Origin: Pycnococcus provasolii
Taxonomy: Eukaryota > Chlorophyta > Pseudoscourfieldiophyceae > Pseudoscourfieldiales
DNA length: 64,000 nucleotides
NCBI GenBank assembly: GCA_049487715.1
Contig: CP150585.1
Span: forward strand, 124,001-188,000
Direction: 5' to 3'
Under the pieces are notes generated by a model, which made no database searches, was not told the DNA's origin, and saw nothing but the letters and a program-made list of their open reading frames with translations. Positions 18,745 through 29,600 of the stretch are shown here, one piece after another. The position numbers were made by a program, and so were the translations under genes. Each line of letters starts with the position of its first letter. Position 1 is the stretch's first letter.

Positions 18745-18769
18745 AACCCCGAATTGATTATTCGGGGTT
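18745..18769. promoter_or_regulatory. Back-to-back AACCCCGAAT pair in divergent promoter
   Basis: A perfect inverted repeat: AACCCCGAAT at 18745-18754, a 5-base spacer, and ATTCGGGGTT at 18760-18769. It sits between the divergent methyltransferase (start 18684) and LIG4 (start 18878 or 19049) genes. The same 10-mer, in one orientation only, occurs before several one-directional genes, which suggests that each divergent gene has its own copy. Confidence 0.55.
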
Positions 18770-18877
18770 AGGAGAGGAGCGAACTTCGCGAGGTAACTTC
18801 GCGCCCCCCGAAGCAAAGCAAAGCAAAGCAGGCCCCCAAAGCAGGCTGTTATTTTTACTTCACTCTCGGATTTAGAG

Positions 18878-21800
18878 ATGCCCGCGTTCTTCCGCCGCGG
18901 GTACGTGCACGGCAGCGGGCACACGACGTCCATACGGCGCAACACGCTGCTCAATAACAGTAACGGTGATAGGGGCTCTCTAGCGCTACCTGCTGAGGAG
19001 GGTGCCGCACCCTCCTCAGCAGAAGAACAGTTGGCCATATCACCCCTCATGCCGTTCTCGTCGGTCGTCGACTTCATGAACCACATCAGCGAGGCGAAAC
19101 AACCCGCGCAGAGGCGCGCGCGGCTTGAGCACTTTCGCACGACGTGTCTCACGCCGCCGCGTGATTACAGACGACGTACAGACCTATTCGCCATCTACAG
19201 GCTCCTGCTGCCCCACCTAGACCGTGAGCGAGGAACGTACGGACTCAAGGAACAGCAGCTCGCCAAGGTGCTGTGCCGCGCGTGCGGCGTCGACGTCAAG
19301 AGCAAACAAGGAAAGGCGTTACTGGCATGGAGGACGGGAAGCACCAGATCAGCGGCGGCGGGTCGGTTCAGCCTCATGGCGCACGACCACGCGCTCAGGA
19401 ACGCGTGCAACCCGCACGCAAGTGGCTTGACGGTTGCTGACGTGAACAAACTGCTCGACGAACTCGTGAGCATCGAAAGACGTGCACCAGGCTCGGCGGC
19501 AGGAGACAAACCGCAGGATGCGTCGGACGACGACGACGAGTCGGACGGCGGCGGCGGTGCGATTTCCGACCGAACCAAGAAAATCGACCAGAAGGCGAAC
19601 GTCTTGGAAAAGCTGTGCAGAAGTCTTACCGCAGATCAGATGAAGTGGGTTGTGCAGATCATTCTCAAGGCTCATCATCTTGGCATGGGCGAGAGCGCAT
19701 TTCTCGCAGACCTACATCCTAACGCCGTGGAGATATACAATCACACCTGCGACATGCGCGTGGTCTGTGACAAGGCGAGCGAGCTGATTGCGCAGCGCTG
19801 GCGCATCGACGTTCATGGTGCTGTGGAGGGCGTCGGGCTCACGGAGCATCCTCGCATCCTCGGCGAATTCTACGTGCCTCAACCATCCATAGACATAACC
19901 GTGGGGCAGCCACTCCGCTCGCAGAAGGCGAAGCGGGTTATGGATCCCGCAGATGCCGTCAAGCAGATCCGTGAGGCTGGTGCACGAAAATCGAAGAAGG
20001 TGATGCCGAGGAATAATGCGGGAGTAGGAGGAGGAGGCGAGCCATTCGGACATGCCGCCAGTCTTAGCACGCAGATAAACGCCTTATATGGTGCCAACTC
20101 GTTGGTTGGCATGGACACGATGACACAGCGCCAGTTGACCGCCTCGCAGCTGAACATCTCGCAGCTGCTTTGGGGAGGCAGCGGTCTGCAGCCGCCGCTA
20201 GGAGCAGCGAGCAGCGGTGGTGTTGGTCGCTTGGCGACGACTCCTTTGCCCAATTCGTTTGTGATCGAAACGAAATTCGATGGCGAGCGCGTGCAGCTGC
20301 ACAAAGATGGATCGCAGATTTACTACTATAGCCGCAATAATCTCGAGCACGGAGTAGCAGACTACTACAACGAGCTGAATCCCGCGGTGATGGCGCAGAC
20401 AACTGGCCACGATCGAATCGTCTTAGATGCCGAGCTTGCGATATGGAACAAAGTACACAAGGTGTTTGAGCCGTTTGGGACGATAAGATCGACATTCCTC
20501 GCGGCTCATACCGGTGCGTCATGGGACACGGAGATGAACTACGACTCGGGCGAACTGACTGCGGGAGTGTACGATACGCGCGAGGTGCCGCGTGTCCGCG
20601 ATGTGGAGATACGACTCATGGTCTTTGACGTCATATACAGCGCAAAACATGGCGGCGATGTAAACCGCCGCCCGCTGAGCGAACGTCTGCAGATTCTCGA
20701 CCAAGTCGTGCATGACTGCGGCGTGGAGCTCGAGGAAATTCGTAGTAAGCCTGGGTTGCCCGCCGACATCGAGCTTGACGACAGAAGCGGGGGTAGCATT
20801 CGTGTGGGTAAGAATAGACGCATGACCGCGCGGCTGATGAAGTTGCTCCCTTGGCAGCAAAATTGGGTCGACGGCACTGCACACTCTCTGTACGCGCAGA
20901 CGAAAGATGAAGTCCAGCAGCGTCTGCAACGTGCGATCCAGAATGGCGAGGAGGGCATCATGATCAAGAGCCTTTCGACCAAGTGGCTGCCAAACGACCG
21001 CAGCACGGCTTGGCTTAAGCTCAAGCCTGAGTACACGCAAGTCATGGATATCGATGCGGTGGTTGTGGGAGCATACCGGGGAACGGGTAAGCGCGCCAAG
21101 TACGTTGCCGCGCAGTACCTTCTGGCGATCGCAGACAGCGCATCTGGCGACCCGCCGACGCGGTTCATGACATTCTGCAAGGTGGGAACGGGCATGTCAG
21201 ACGAAGACTTTAAGGAGCTTGACGAATACTTCGGGCGCGAAAATCTTCTGGCGGACAGGAAAAACAGCGGACCTCCGTCGAATTTGAGCGTAACTGGCTA
21301 CGAAAAGCCGGACCTTTGGATTACGGACATATCACGTTCCGTGGTGATGGAGGTGAATGCCGACATTCGAATGATTCGAAGCAATTTTTACAAGGCGAGC
21401 TACTCACTACGCTTCCCACGCGTCGAACGTGTGCGATTTCCGTACCGAGAGGGTGCGAAGCCCGTTGATGAGGTGGAGACGAGCACCGATCTGTACGAGC
21501 GGGTTATGAAGGGCGCAGAGGATATGCACCTCGCAACGCGCGTCGACATCGTCGCAGGCACGTCGAAATATGCGGCGAAACGAGGGCGTGGTGGAACGAC
21601 GCGTCAGGTACCTATAGCCTTCCGCGGCGGCATCGGCAGCCTCGATGCGGCGAGGGATGGTGGTGGTCCCGCGCTGTTCACGGGGCTGAAAATTCACGTG
21701 TACTGTGCATCCACGCCGCTGGAGAGGTCCGCAACTGAGAAGCATCGCGCTCTCGTTCGCTTGATTCGTGATCGCGACGGCGATGTTCAGGCGAACCGAC

Positions 21801-22852
21801 CTCCTGGAAGCAGGTTGGAAGCAGGTGGACCGCAAGATGGCGGCAAGCTCACGATCCGCAAGCTAGCTGAGTCCTCCGACGGCTGGGTCGTGGTGGCGGA
21901 GAAGGTTGGCGAGGGTTTACGCTGGCGCATGCTCACAGGCGGCGGCGGCGACGAGCTTGAGCGTGACGTCGTCGCCGCATCTCACCTGCGCCGTTGCGTG
22001 GCTGCAGGTCGGCTCGTCGATCTCGAGGCGTCCGAGCTTCTTCACGTCTCGACGCGTACGCTGCGCCGATTTCCCAAGCACCTCGATGTTCTCGGCGACG
22101 GACGTTGCAAGCGCCCTCTCGATCCCAGATGCGATCCCGCGGATGCGGGGCATCTCGACAGACTGCTTCACCGTGCGGCGAAGCGGGAGAGGCGTCTTTC
22201 CGAATCTCCGCTGAATTTGCTTGGCGACGAGGATCCTGACTTGAACGCGGCTGCTGACCTGGAGCAGTTTCCTGCATTTGGAAGTGGAGAAGCCTCGACA
22301 ACGACGCACATTCCCAAGCTCAGTCATGATGGGATGAAATGTGTTCGCGAAGTTTTACCTCTCGCTGGATGTCGCATCCGCGTGGTGACGCAAAGCGATG
22401 TCGAACGTACCTTCGTCGAGACGGCGCTGGTGACGACGGCGCTGGGAGAGCTGGAGCTTGCTGCGCGTGAGGTGGAGTCAGAGGTGGAAGGCGCGCTGAT
22501 GCGCGCGGTCCAGCTGCGAGTACGTCAACTCGGAGCGAGCGTGAGCTTCGACGGATGCGACGCGACGCACGTGCTCGTAGCGTGTGTGTCGAAGCCACGC
22601 CAGCCTTCGGCGGAATGGCTTCGTGCCGCACGTAACATTGCTGGGAACACTGCCGCCACCGTGCACGTGGTGACGAGCAGATTCGTCAACGGCGGCAGCG
22701 GCAGCGGTGACGACGAGCCTGATCAACATCGGCAGCAGCCACCAACGCAGACACAACAACAGCCCCAGCCGACTGCAAACCCGCCAACGCCTCTGAACGT
22801 AAGGCGCAACTTTTTGATGGCAAAGGAGCGAGGCTTGGTACGAGGAGTGTAA
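18878..22852 (+). CDS. LIG4: ATP-dependent DNA ligase IV
   Basis: 1324 residues from 18878. Similarity to LIG4 begins at the Met at 19049 (MPFSSVVDFMNHI), so translation may start there, 57 residues later. The DNA-binding domain covers about 60-330; a Gly/Ser/Gln-rich insert (about 370-450) is not found in animal LIG4. The adenylation motif FVIETKFDGERVQLHKDG has its nucleotide-accepting Lys at 466. The nucleotidyltransferase and OB domains continue to about 870 (GIMIKSLSTKW, NFYKASYSLRFPRVERVRFP). Two BRCT-like domains follow at about 940-1065 and 1160-1290; the linker between them is where LIG4 binds XRCC4. The enzyme seals double-strand breaks in non-homologous end joining in the nucleus. 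It is longer than human LIG4 (911 residues) mainly through low-complexity inserts and the C-terminal Gln/Pro tail. Confidence 0.95.
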   Translation: MPAFFRRGYVHGSGHTTSIRRNTLLNNSNGDRGSLALPAEEGAAPSSAEEQLAISPLMPFSSVVDFMNHISEAKQPAQRRARLEHFRTTCLTPPRDYRRRTDLFAIYRLLLPHLDRERGTYGLKEQQLAKVLCRACGVDVKSKQGKALLAWRTGSTRSAAAGRFSLMAHDHALRNACNPHASGLTVADVNKLLDELVSIERRAPGSAAGDKPQDASDDDDESDGGGGAISDRTKKIDQKANVLEKLCRSLTADQMKWVVQIILKAHHLGMGESAFLADLHPNAVEIYNHTCDMRVVCDKASELIAQRWRIDVHGAVEGVGLTEHPRILGEFYVPQPSIDITVGQPLRSQKAKRVMDPADAVKQIREAGARKSKKVMPRNNAGVGGGGEPFGHAASLSTQINALYGANSLVGMDTMTQRQLTASQLNISQLLWGGSGLQPPLGAASSGGVGRLATTPLPNSFVIETKFDGERVQLHKDGSQIYYYSRNNLEHGVADYYNELNPAVMAQTTGHDRIVLDAELAIWNKVHKVFEPFGTIRSTFLAAHTGASWDTEMNYDSGELTAGVYDTREVPRVRDVEIRLMVFDVIYSAKHGGDVNRRPLSERLQILDQVVHDCGVELEEIRSKPGLPADIELDDRSGGSIRVGKNRRMTARLMKLLPWQQNWVDGTAHSLYAQTKDEVQQRLQRAIQNGEEGIMIKSLSTKWLPNDRSTAWLKLKPEYTQVMDIDAVVVGAYRGTGKRAKYVAAQYLLAIADSASGDPPTRFMTFCKVGTGMSDEDFKELDEYFGRENLLADRKNSGPPSNLSVTGYEKPDLWITDISRSVVMEVNADIRMIRSNFYKASYSLRFPRVERVRFPYREGAKPVDEVETSTDLYERVMKGAEDMHLATRVDIVAGTSKYAAKRGRGGTTRQVPIAFRGGIGSLDAARDGGGPALFTGLKIHVYCASTPLERSATEKHRALVRLIRDRDGDVQANRPPGSRLEAGGPQDGGKLTIRKLAESSDGWVVVAEKVGEGLRWRMLTGGGGDELERDVVAASHLRRCVAAGRLVDLEASELLHVSTRTLRRFPKHLDVLGDGRCKRPLDPRCDPADAGHLDRLLHRAAKRERRLSESPLNLLGDEDPDLNAAADLEQFPAFGSGEASTTTHIPKLSHDGMKCVREVLPLAGCRIRVVTQSDVERTFVETALVTTALGELELAAREVESEVEGALMRAVQLRVRQLGASVSFDGCDATHVLVACVSKPRQPSAEWLRAARNIAGNTAATVHVVTSRFVNGGSGSGDDEPDQHRQQPPTQTQQQPQPTANPPTPLNVRRNFLMAKERGLVRGV
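18990..19022. repeat. 33-bp near-perfect palindrome at LIG4 5' end
   Basis: Arms of 16 bp (CTGCTGAGGAGGGTGC and its exact complement) surround a single central base. It lies between the upstream ATG at 18878 and the conserved LIG4 start at 19049, so it is either coding (Ala/Glu/Ser-rich) or in the 5' leader, where RNA would form a very stable hairpin. Confidence 0.9.
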
Positions 22853-23015
22853 TAAAAATGTATAAACCATCATCACCCGCTCTTGCACATGTCACATGTC
22901 ACTTGTTTACGTGTCACATGTCCATCCACACTATCGTAGCACGTCACAAAGAAAAAGTTGGAATGATCGATAGTCTAACTGCTCCCCCACATCACAGAAC
23001 CATTACGATAGGCTA

Positions 23016-23064
23016 AACCCCGAACTCCCTCACTCGTTTAACCAGTCCTGTTCCCGGGGATCCC
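23016..23064 (+). promoter_or_regulatory. AACCCCGAAC and GGGGATCC elements before NHP2
   Basis: AACCCCGAAC at 23016-23025 and GGGGATCCC at 23056-23064 lie about 200 and 160 bp upstream of the NHP2 ATG. Both are members of the recurrent element sets described in the findings. Confidence 0.4.
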
Positions 23065-23221
23065 TCCCTGAGTGGTTCCCCTTGCCTTCCCCCCCCCCGC
23101 CGCCGCCACGCCCACGGGTTTCGGTTCGTCGTCCCTTTCGCTTTCGAAAGCCTCCTGTTCCCGACAGACTTCATTTGACGTCGCGCACGGCACAGCGCAG
23201 CACAGCACACACACGCGCGCG

Positions 23222-23851
23222 ATGGGCGACTCATCGAAGAAGGAGAAGAAGGAGAAGAAGGAGAAGAAGGAGAAGAAAGAAAAAACGCCGGACAAGAAAC
23301 GTGAACGCGACGACGCGGACGACAACTCGTCGAAAAAGAAAAAGGCTCGCACGGAAGAAGAAGTGGATCCGTTGGAAGGACTGTCGTACGCTGATATGCA
23401 ACTCAGGTGCTGCGAAATTGCCAAACCGCTTGCACAACCTGACCTGCAGCGAGACGTATTCACGCTCGTGACGCACGCAAGCCGCATCAAGCACGTGCGA
23501 CGCGGAGTGAAGGAGGTGGTGAAGTGCTTACGGAAGGGAAACGCGAAGGACGGCGTCATCGTTCTTGCGGGTGACATTTCACCCGTTGACGTGCTCAGTC
23601 ACGTACCAGCTCTCGCGGAGGAGAAGAATGTGCCGTACACGTACGTCGCGTCGAAGGCTAGGCTTGGACGCGCGGCGGGCACCAAGCGGCCGACGTCGTG
23701 CATTCTCGTGCTCAAGGAGCGCGCAGGGTCGGCAGCACCAAAGCAGGATGCGGATGGTGTCAAGGAGGCGAGCGCCGCGTTTCCAAAGGCGTACGAAAAG
23801 ACTAGTGCGGCTGTGAAGAAGGAGTTAAATGCCTTCCTTTCAAGTTTGTAG
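23222..23851 (+). CDS. NHP2: H/ACA snoRNP protein NHP2
   Basis: 209 residues. The start at 23222 (GCGATGGGC) is chosen over upstream codons because the Lys-rich tail follows directly and the upstream frame is not protein-like. Residues 5-55 are almost only Lys, Glu, Arg and Asp (KKEKKEKKEKK), a nuclear/nucleolar-type basic tail. The L7Ae/NHP2 domain spans about 60-200: QPDLQRDVFTLVTHAS, HVRRGVKEVVKCLRKG, GVIVLAGDISPVDVLSHVPALAE, and SKARLGRAAGTKRPTSCIL. NHP2 binds H/ACA guide RNAs with dyskerin, NOP10 and GAR1 for pseudouridylation of rRNA. The domain is complete and of usual length. It converges with the next gene, 64 bp apart. Confidence 0.93.
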   Translation: MGDSSKKEKKEKKEKKEKKEKTPDKKRERDDADDNSSKKKKARTEEEVDPLEGLSYADMQLRCCEIAKPLAQPDLQRDVFTLVTHASRIKHVRRGVKEVVKCLRKGNAKDGVIVLAGDISPVDVLSHVPALAEEKNVPYTYVASKARLGRAAGTKRPTSCILVLKERAGSAAPKQDADGVKEASAAFPKAYEKTSAAVKKELNAFLSSL

Positions 23852-23915
23852 CTCTTGAGAGAAAAAAATAATAAGTGAACAAAGTTACTGACGACGCACG
23901 CCTCGAAAGGCGCGT

Positions 23916-24926
23916 CTAAGTCTCCCTCATCGGCCTCGGCCAAGCCTCCATGCTCGCCCGAGGCGAGGATTTCGGTGTTGGAGAACACAGCGACGGCGTC
24001 GGCGTGCATTCCAACGCCACTGTCGTGCTGCCGTCAGGATGGATGATGTTGACACCCTCCTTGATTTCCACCAATTCCAGCGGTTGTGATGCCGCGTTGG
24101 AGCCTGGCGCCGGCGCCGTCCTCGGACGGTACGACTCGTACAGCATGTAAACAAAGTATATGCCAAACACCGAGAGTGCGCCAGCCATGGAGTAAAGCAC
24201 GGCAAGCATGACAGGGTTATCCTTGCTGTTCTCCTCGTAGTATGGCGCTGGCTCAACCTTCCTGCTGTATTGCTTGCTCCTTGCATTCGTCGCATTCGCC
24301 AAGCTCGGCACTGCGCGAAACTCAATCACGCCTCCGTCAGCAAGCTGCTCCTCCATACCCTGTGTTATGAACGTGTGCGTCACGTTTATGGCAAACTCTT
24401 CGCCACTGTCGTATATGCCGTTGGACGACGACGACGGCGTCGACGACACACTTCCTGCACCAAAGCGCGAGTACGGCGTTCCCTGCGACATGGACTCCCC
24501 CACCATGAGGCGAGCGACGCACGTGATGTACGTATGGTTCAAGTGCACGCGAGAAGCGAGTGTTTTGGGCAAGTGGCTGTTCCCGTCGAGTAGAAGTGAC
24601 ACGCGTTGGCACACACTGTTTGTTCCCGCCGTGCTGTTCGTTTCGCACGGCACGTCGCAGGTCACAGTGACTCGGTATCTTGCGTTTCTCACGGCGACGA
24701 CGTTCACGTCGACGTGCGTTGTCTGACATTCGACCTCGTCGTCGTGGAGTGTGTTTGCGTTGCACGCACTCGTCGATGACGTGGCGAGCAGGAGGCTGGC
24801 CACAATTAAGACAATTGTTTGTGTGGCATTGTACGGAACATACGAGCGTCTTCGTGCTACTACTGTGTTCTTGCACATTGCAATGCGGCCTTTGTTGTGT
24901 TGTGATGTGTTGAGTTGGTGTGGCAC
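23916..24926 (-). CDS. Unknown type I membrane glycoprotein
   Basis: Up to 336 residues; the Met at 24878 is also a possible start and places the hydrophobic segment IVLIVASLLLATSSTSA close to the N-terminus as a cleavable signal peptide. The outer part (about 60-240) has several Cys residues and N-glycosylation sites (NST, NHT, NVT), with beta-strand-like patterns. A single membrane segment lies at about 255-278 (VMLAVLYSMAGALSVFGIYFVYML), followed by a cytosolic tail of about 60 residues rich in Pro, Ser and Thr. The shape is that of a receptor or adhesion protein with one membrane pass. No family is recognised. It is convergent with NHP2. Confidence 0.7.
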   Translation of the reverse strand: MPHQLNTSQHNKGRIAMCKNTVVARRRSYVPYNATQTIVLIVASLLLATSSTSACNANTLHDDEVECQTTHVDVNVVAVRNARYRVTVTCDVPCETNSTAGTNSVCQRVSLLLDGNSHLPKTLASRVHLNHTYITCVARLMVGESMSQGTPYSRFGAGSVSSTPSSSSNGIYDSGEEFAINVTHTFITQGMEEQLADGGVIEFRAVPSLANATNARSKQYSRKVEPAPYYEENSKDNPVMLAVLYSMAGALSVFGIYFVYMLYESYRPRTAPAPGSNAASQPLELVEIKEGVNIIHPDGSTTVALECTPTPSLCSPTPKSSPRASMEAWPRPMRET

Positions 24927-26136
24927 TTAAGGCGAGTCTTTGATCAAGCTTTGATAATGTGTGTGAGGTTGTGTTAATTGATGCGGCGTCACCCCGCCGT
25001 GCTCGAGCTTGTTTGGTCCAAGGGTCCCACTCACGTGAGCGTATCCTACGATAGGCCTACGATTAGTGCTAAAGGTATGTGGTAGGGCACGGTTAGATTC
25101 GGGGGACGCGTTTTCGGCTTCCCAAGGCCAAGGGCGTCGACGGCCTTAGACTAACGAAGCCGAAGCGGAAGCCTTACGTGGAGCTCATGTGGACTCACGT
25201 GATGGGGAGGGAATTCACTGATTGAGGGGCCCCGAGGGAATACCGGAACTGCACTGCACTGCACTGCACGCGATACTGTGATGGCAACGTTGGCAACGCA
25301 CCGCACCCCCTGGACTGGGGGGATGATGCCATGCATGCGATGAGCAACCAACCTTTGCGGGAGAGGAATCAACCAGTGGGAGAGGACTGAGGAGGAGGGT
25401 TCAACGAAGACTTGCGAGGGAAGGAAACATTCATTCTTCCCTTCGCCTCTGATGCCTGATTCGCCAACACACCCAATAATGAAGCAACCAAGCACCTGGC
25501 TGGCCGAAGGGTGGGCCCGTTGGCATTATGATATTATTCGCACAGAATGGGCGGGCCCCTCAGGTGCTCAGGTGGGGCGTTGAGGGCGAGGCATTGTTTA
25601 TGATATTGGGCACGCATTTCAGTAGTCTAGTGAGTAGGCTATTGGCCAGGCTGCCAGGGCAGTGCCTGGGTGCATTGATGAGGGCTGATGGCCTTGATGG
25701 GGGGATGGGGGAGGAGGGCCAGGGGGCGGCCTGGCACCCTTGTAACGACGGAGCTCCTCGCCGGAACCGATGGAGGAGGAGGAGGAGGAGGAGGAGGAGG
25801 AAGGACGAAAGGAATCGAAAGGAGCCAGAGGAGGTTGGTTGGCAAGCACTCACAGCAGGTGGTTGATTTGGTTGCCACTTGCCAGCAGGTTGCAGGTGAA
25901 TGAAGGTGGCAGGTTGGACAAAGGGTAGGACGATCGTGCGCTTATTGGGGATCCGCTTAAGGTCCATAGTCTATGATAAACTATGCATGCGTGTTCCGGT
26001 GATTTCTTGGCACAGGCTGAGTTCTGATTTTGGCGCGCAAAACCCAAACCGAAACCCAACGTTTGCCAACCCAACTAAACGGGACCCCTTTCCTTTGCCC
26101 CTTCCCCTCCTCCTCTTTCCATTTTCCATTCCCACC
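24927..26136. other. 1.2-kb intergenic region with simple repeats
   Basis: No convincing gene. Visible items: four tandem GCACT units (about 25250-25268), a GGA run (about 25770-25803), and TTGGGGATCC at 25945-25954, about 185 bp before the polycystin start codon. The open frames here are made by the GGA run or by G-rich composition and show no domain features. The long spacer between two divergent genes could hold promoters for both. Confidence 0.5.
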
Positions 26137-26651
26137 ATGGCGGACCTCCATGGGTCTCTCGACTCAGAGATTGCACGTCGTCTTAACGGAATGTCATTAG
26201 GCGAACAGGTGGAGACGCTCGCGCACCTCGAACCGGAGCAGGCGGAGGCGGCGCTCGCTCTACTGGCGGAAGGTAGTGGAGACCTGCCGTCCGAAGCCTA
26301 GGAGTCGTCCGAGGAGGGCGAGAGGACACCTGAGCTGCAGCAAGAGCAAGATCAGCTGCGCCAGACGTCTGGCGCGGCCCGCTCGGAAGTGTCCTCGCAC
26401 AACCCAAAAGAGGACGAACTCTCCATGAGCGGACTCATCGTAGAACCAACGCTAGAACAGTCCTTGGCCGCCGTGCAAGACGTTGTCAAGCAGTACGAAA
26501 CGGCGCAGCGTGTCACGGACGCCTTGGCGGGGACGTCGACGTCCCCGAACGGCGACGGCGGCGACAAGAGAGCAACGAGTCTTGCAGACATGCTCGGCAT
26601 GGACGACGACGACCTGGACGAAGGAACGCCGCCGCGTCGTGGCGACGACGA

Positions 26652-26686
<35 letters not shown>

Positions 26687-29600
26687 TCTACGACCTCGTG
26701 CCACCGACGACGGTCGCCAAAGGCAAGAAGGGAAAGTCGTCATCCCCGTCGCCGTCCTTCTCAATATTTGCAGACGAACGGGAACGTAAGGCCGCTTCGC
26801 TCATCGCGGCAAAGTGGAAGGCGGTCGTCGCACGGAGGGAGTTTGAGAAAACAAAACGTGCGGCAGCCGTCATACAGACTCGTGCAAGGGGTGCAAGTGC
26901 TCGACGAAAAGTCAAGCGCATGCGCAATCAAAACAACGAAGACGACGCGGACGACGACGACGACAAGAAGACTCCATCGCCGACGACGTCGCGCCGGCGG
27001 GGCGGCAGCAAAAATGACGAAAGTAACAAGGGAAACGCCGCCGCCAAACAGAAAGCAGGTGGTGCCGCTTCCATGTCTGTCGAGCAGATGGAGAAGGGCA
27101 TCAGCAATCCAGAGCTTGCACGACTTGCATCTAAGCTGGCGGCGTGGGTACACGCGCTCGATCGCCGTGTTCTTGCATACTTCAAGATGTTCGCGCTCGT
27201 CTTCGCACTGGCCGTTTATGCATACGTTCTTGCAGATCAGAGGCAAGCAGGCGCGTCCTTTGACATGGCACGATCGATCCGCGACGCCGTGGTTCCGTCG
27301 ACGAGAGAATTTACAAGCAGCATGGCTGCGCAGACGTGGATTGAGCAAACGGTCTCGTCGAGCTGGGTCGACGATCCGTGCGGCAACGGCGTGTGTGACG
27401 CGGCACTAGGACGCGAGGTTCCAGGATTTGGTGGGGAGGGGAGCGACGCACATGGATGCGTGGCGGACTGCGGGCGAGTCGCCGACATTCCCGGCGCGGG
27501 ACGCACACTGCTTTTGCACATCAAAAGCAACATCGCAGATTCTGCCGCCGCAACGGGAGTCAGTGCCACGACTGCGGAGCTCAGCGCGGACGTTGAGTGG
27601 AACGTATGTCTGTCTGAGGATCGACGGACGTGCTACTACGCGAGCTCGCAAAAACTGGGGATACTTGGAAGCGGCAACGAAGTGGTCACGCTTCAAAATC
27701 TTCCCACGGACTCCACATGGACAATGCACGTGATGGGAGACTGGTTCCATGCCGTGAGCTGGGAGTTGAAGAACAAAAAAGATGTCGCGGAAAGCGCCAC
27801 GCGAGCGAAGAAAGAGGTGGCGTCAACCTGCGGTGCATCTAGATATCTCCAAAAGGAACAGGTTGCTCTCGAGTCATCGGCGGCACTTCTCGCCAGCACG
27901 TTCGACAACGCGTTGGAGACACTCGCGACGTTCGAGGCGAATTCGACGGCGATTGATCTTTCCGCCAATTCTCACAAGCGGCATTCTCACACAGGCCGAG
28001 CACGACGCGCGCTTGCAAGCTGCGATAGATGAGAAGAACAGCACCTTGACGTCTCTGTCAGAGTTGCGCAAAGTGTGCGCAATGAATCAAACGCTAGCAG
28101 GGTGCACCGATTTAGTGCGACAGGCTGGTGATGCCGTGCCAGTTGCTGAAAGTGCCGCACGTGCTCTGCTGAGCGAGGCGAAGCAGTATGCACAAGATGA
28201 GGCATTGTCCTGCGCGCAAGGCTTTCTCAAGGAGCTCCGTGAGAAGGTGGATTATCTGCTTGCACTTGAGATCAGCCTTGCAGTGGGACCTTACGCGAGC
28301 GACGTGGAGAAAGCGTCTCTGCAGACGCTCTTGAATGACCAAATTGCAAAATTGAATATCCAAAGCAAGTACACATCAGCGCTACAGCCAGCTTCGGTTG
28401 CCTCGCTCCCAAAGGCAACGCTGGAATCTACCGTTCTCGCGCGCATTGCCGAGGTGAAGTATGCCCTTCAAGCACAGCCTAAAGAGATTAGCGGAATCGT
28501 GCCCGCACCTACGATTGCGCGACTCGCGGGTGCAAGCACTGCGTACCAAACATTTGCGATCGGCAGGCGCGCGAGTGCCTATGCTGGCTCCTGCCAAAAT
28601 CGAACGAACGCGATCCGATATCCCGATATTGCAAAGTGTACCTTGGTGTGCGAGTGCCCAGCCACTTGTACTGCGACGCAATTCTGCGGTTGCGAAACGT
28701 GTGCTGTCGACCCGCCGCCACCGCCCGCAACGACAACAACGACGACGGCAACAACGACGAACGCGACGGCGGCGGCGGCGGCGGCAGCGTCTGATGCGGC
28801 CAGCTCTAAACGCCGCCGGCATCTTTCGCAAGCTTCGCCGATTGCGCAAACGCTGGAAAATCTCGAGTCGAATCAAGGCACAATTTTAGCCGAGGCTAGG
28901 CAGATTGAGCGCAACGTTGCAATGCTTGAGAGCACAATCAAGTCATCTGCTGGGGCGAATCTTGACGACATGATTACCGCATCGCTGTCCTCGTTGGACA
29001 CCGAGCTGCGGCATATGAGTGCTGAGCTTGAACGTGCGATGTTCGGTCGTGCAAGCACCATTCAATTGTCCACGCCTCGTGCGATCTCGCCGTCTTTGAC
29101 AAGAGCCCGTCTAAACGCTTTTGCGCAGCGCATGACGTCAAAGCCAAGTGAGATCAGCAATGCTCTTGCGGCAAAAATTGCCGATGTTGACAAGGCCGTT
29201 GCAGAAGGTGTTATCGACGCAGCTAGTGCGGACAAACTAAGAGATCAGGCGCGCGAAGACGCACTAAAGCTTGAAAAAGCTGCAATTATTGCAAACATGC
29301 CCTGCAGCGTGCTTGGACGCAGTTTGAACATTCCCTCGGGTCGTTCGGCGGCGGATGCATCGGCAGTCCGCGTTCGAACGTTGGGCGGTGACGTGAATCG
29401 TATCGTGGGCGGGCTGCTCGTTCAGACCGTCCGCGAACGAGAAGGGTCCTGCCCGAAAAGCCGATTTGACAGTCTCAACGGACAGGTGTCCTGCGGCGAC
29501 GGGCTCACAAATGCCCCGTATGGCAGTGACATACCTTCGTCGTCCGCATCGTCATTCACAGATGACGAGGTTCGCAAATTCATCCAGTACAATTGTTCTA

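Noticed and set aside
25560-25967. Minus-strand frames rich in Pro and Ser
   Set aside because: They are produced by the GGA simple repeat in intergenic DNA.
26299-26301. Selenocysteine or alternative genetic code at the polycystin UAG
   Set aside because: Selenocysteine uses UGA, and all other genes in the window stop normally at UAG, UAA and UGA.
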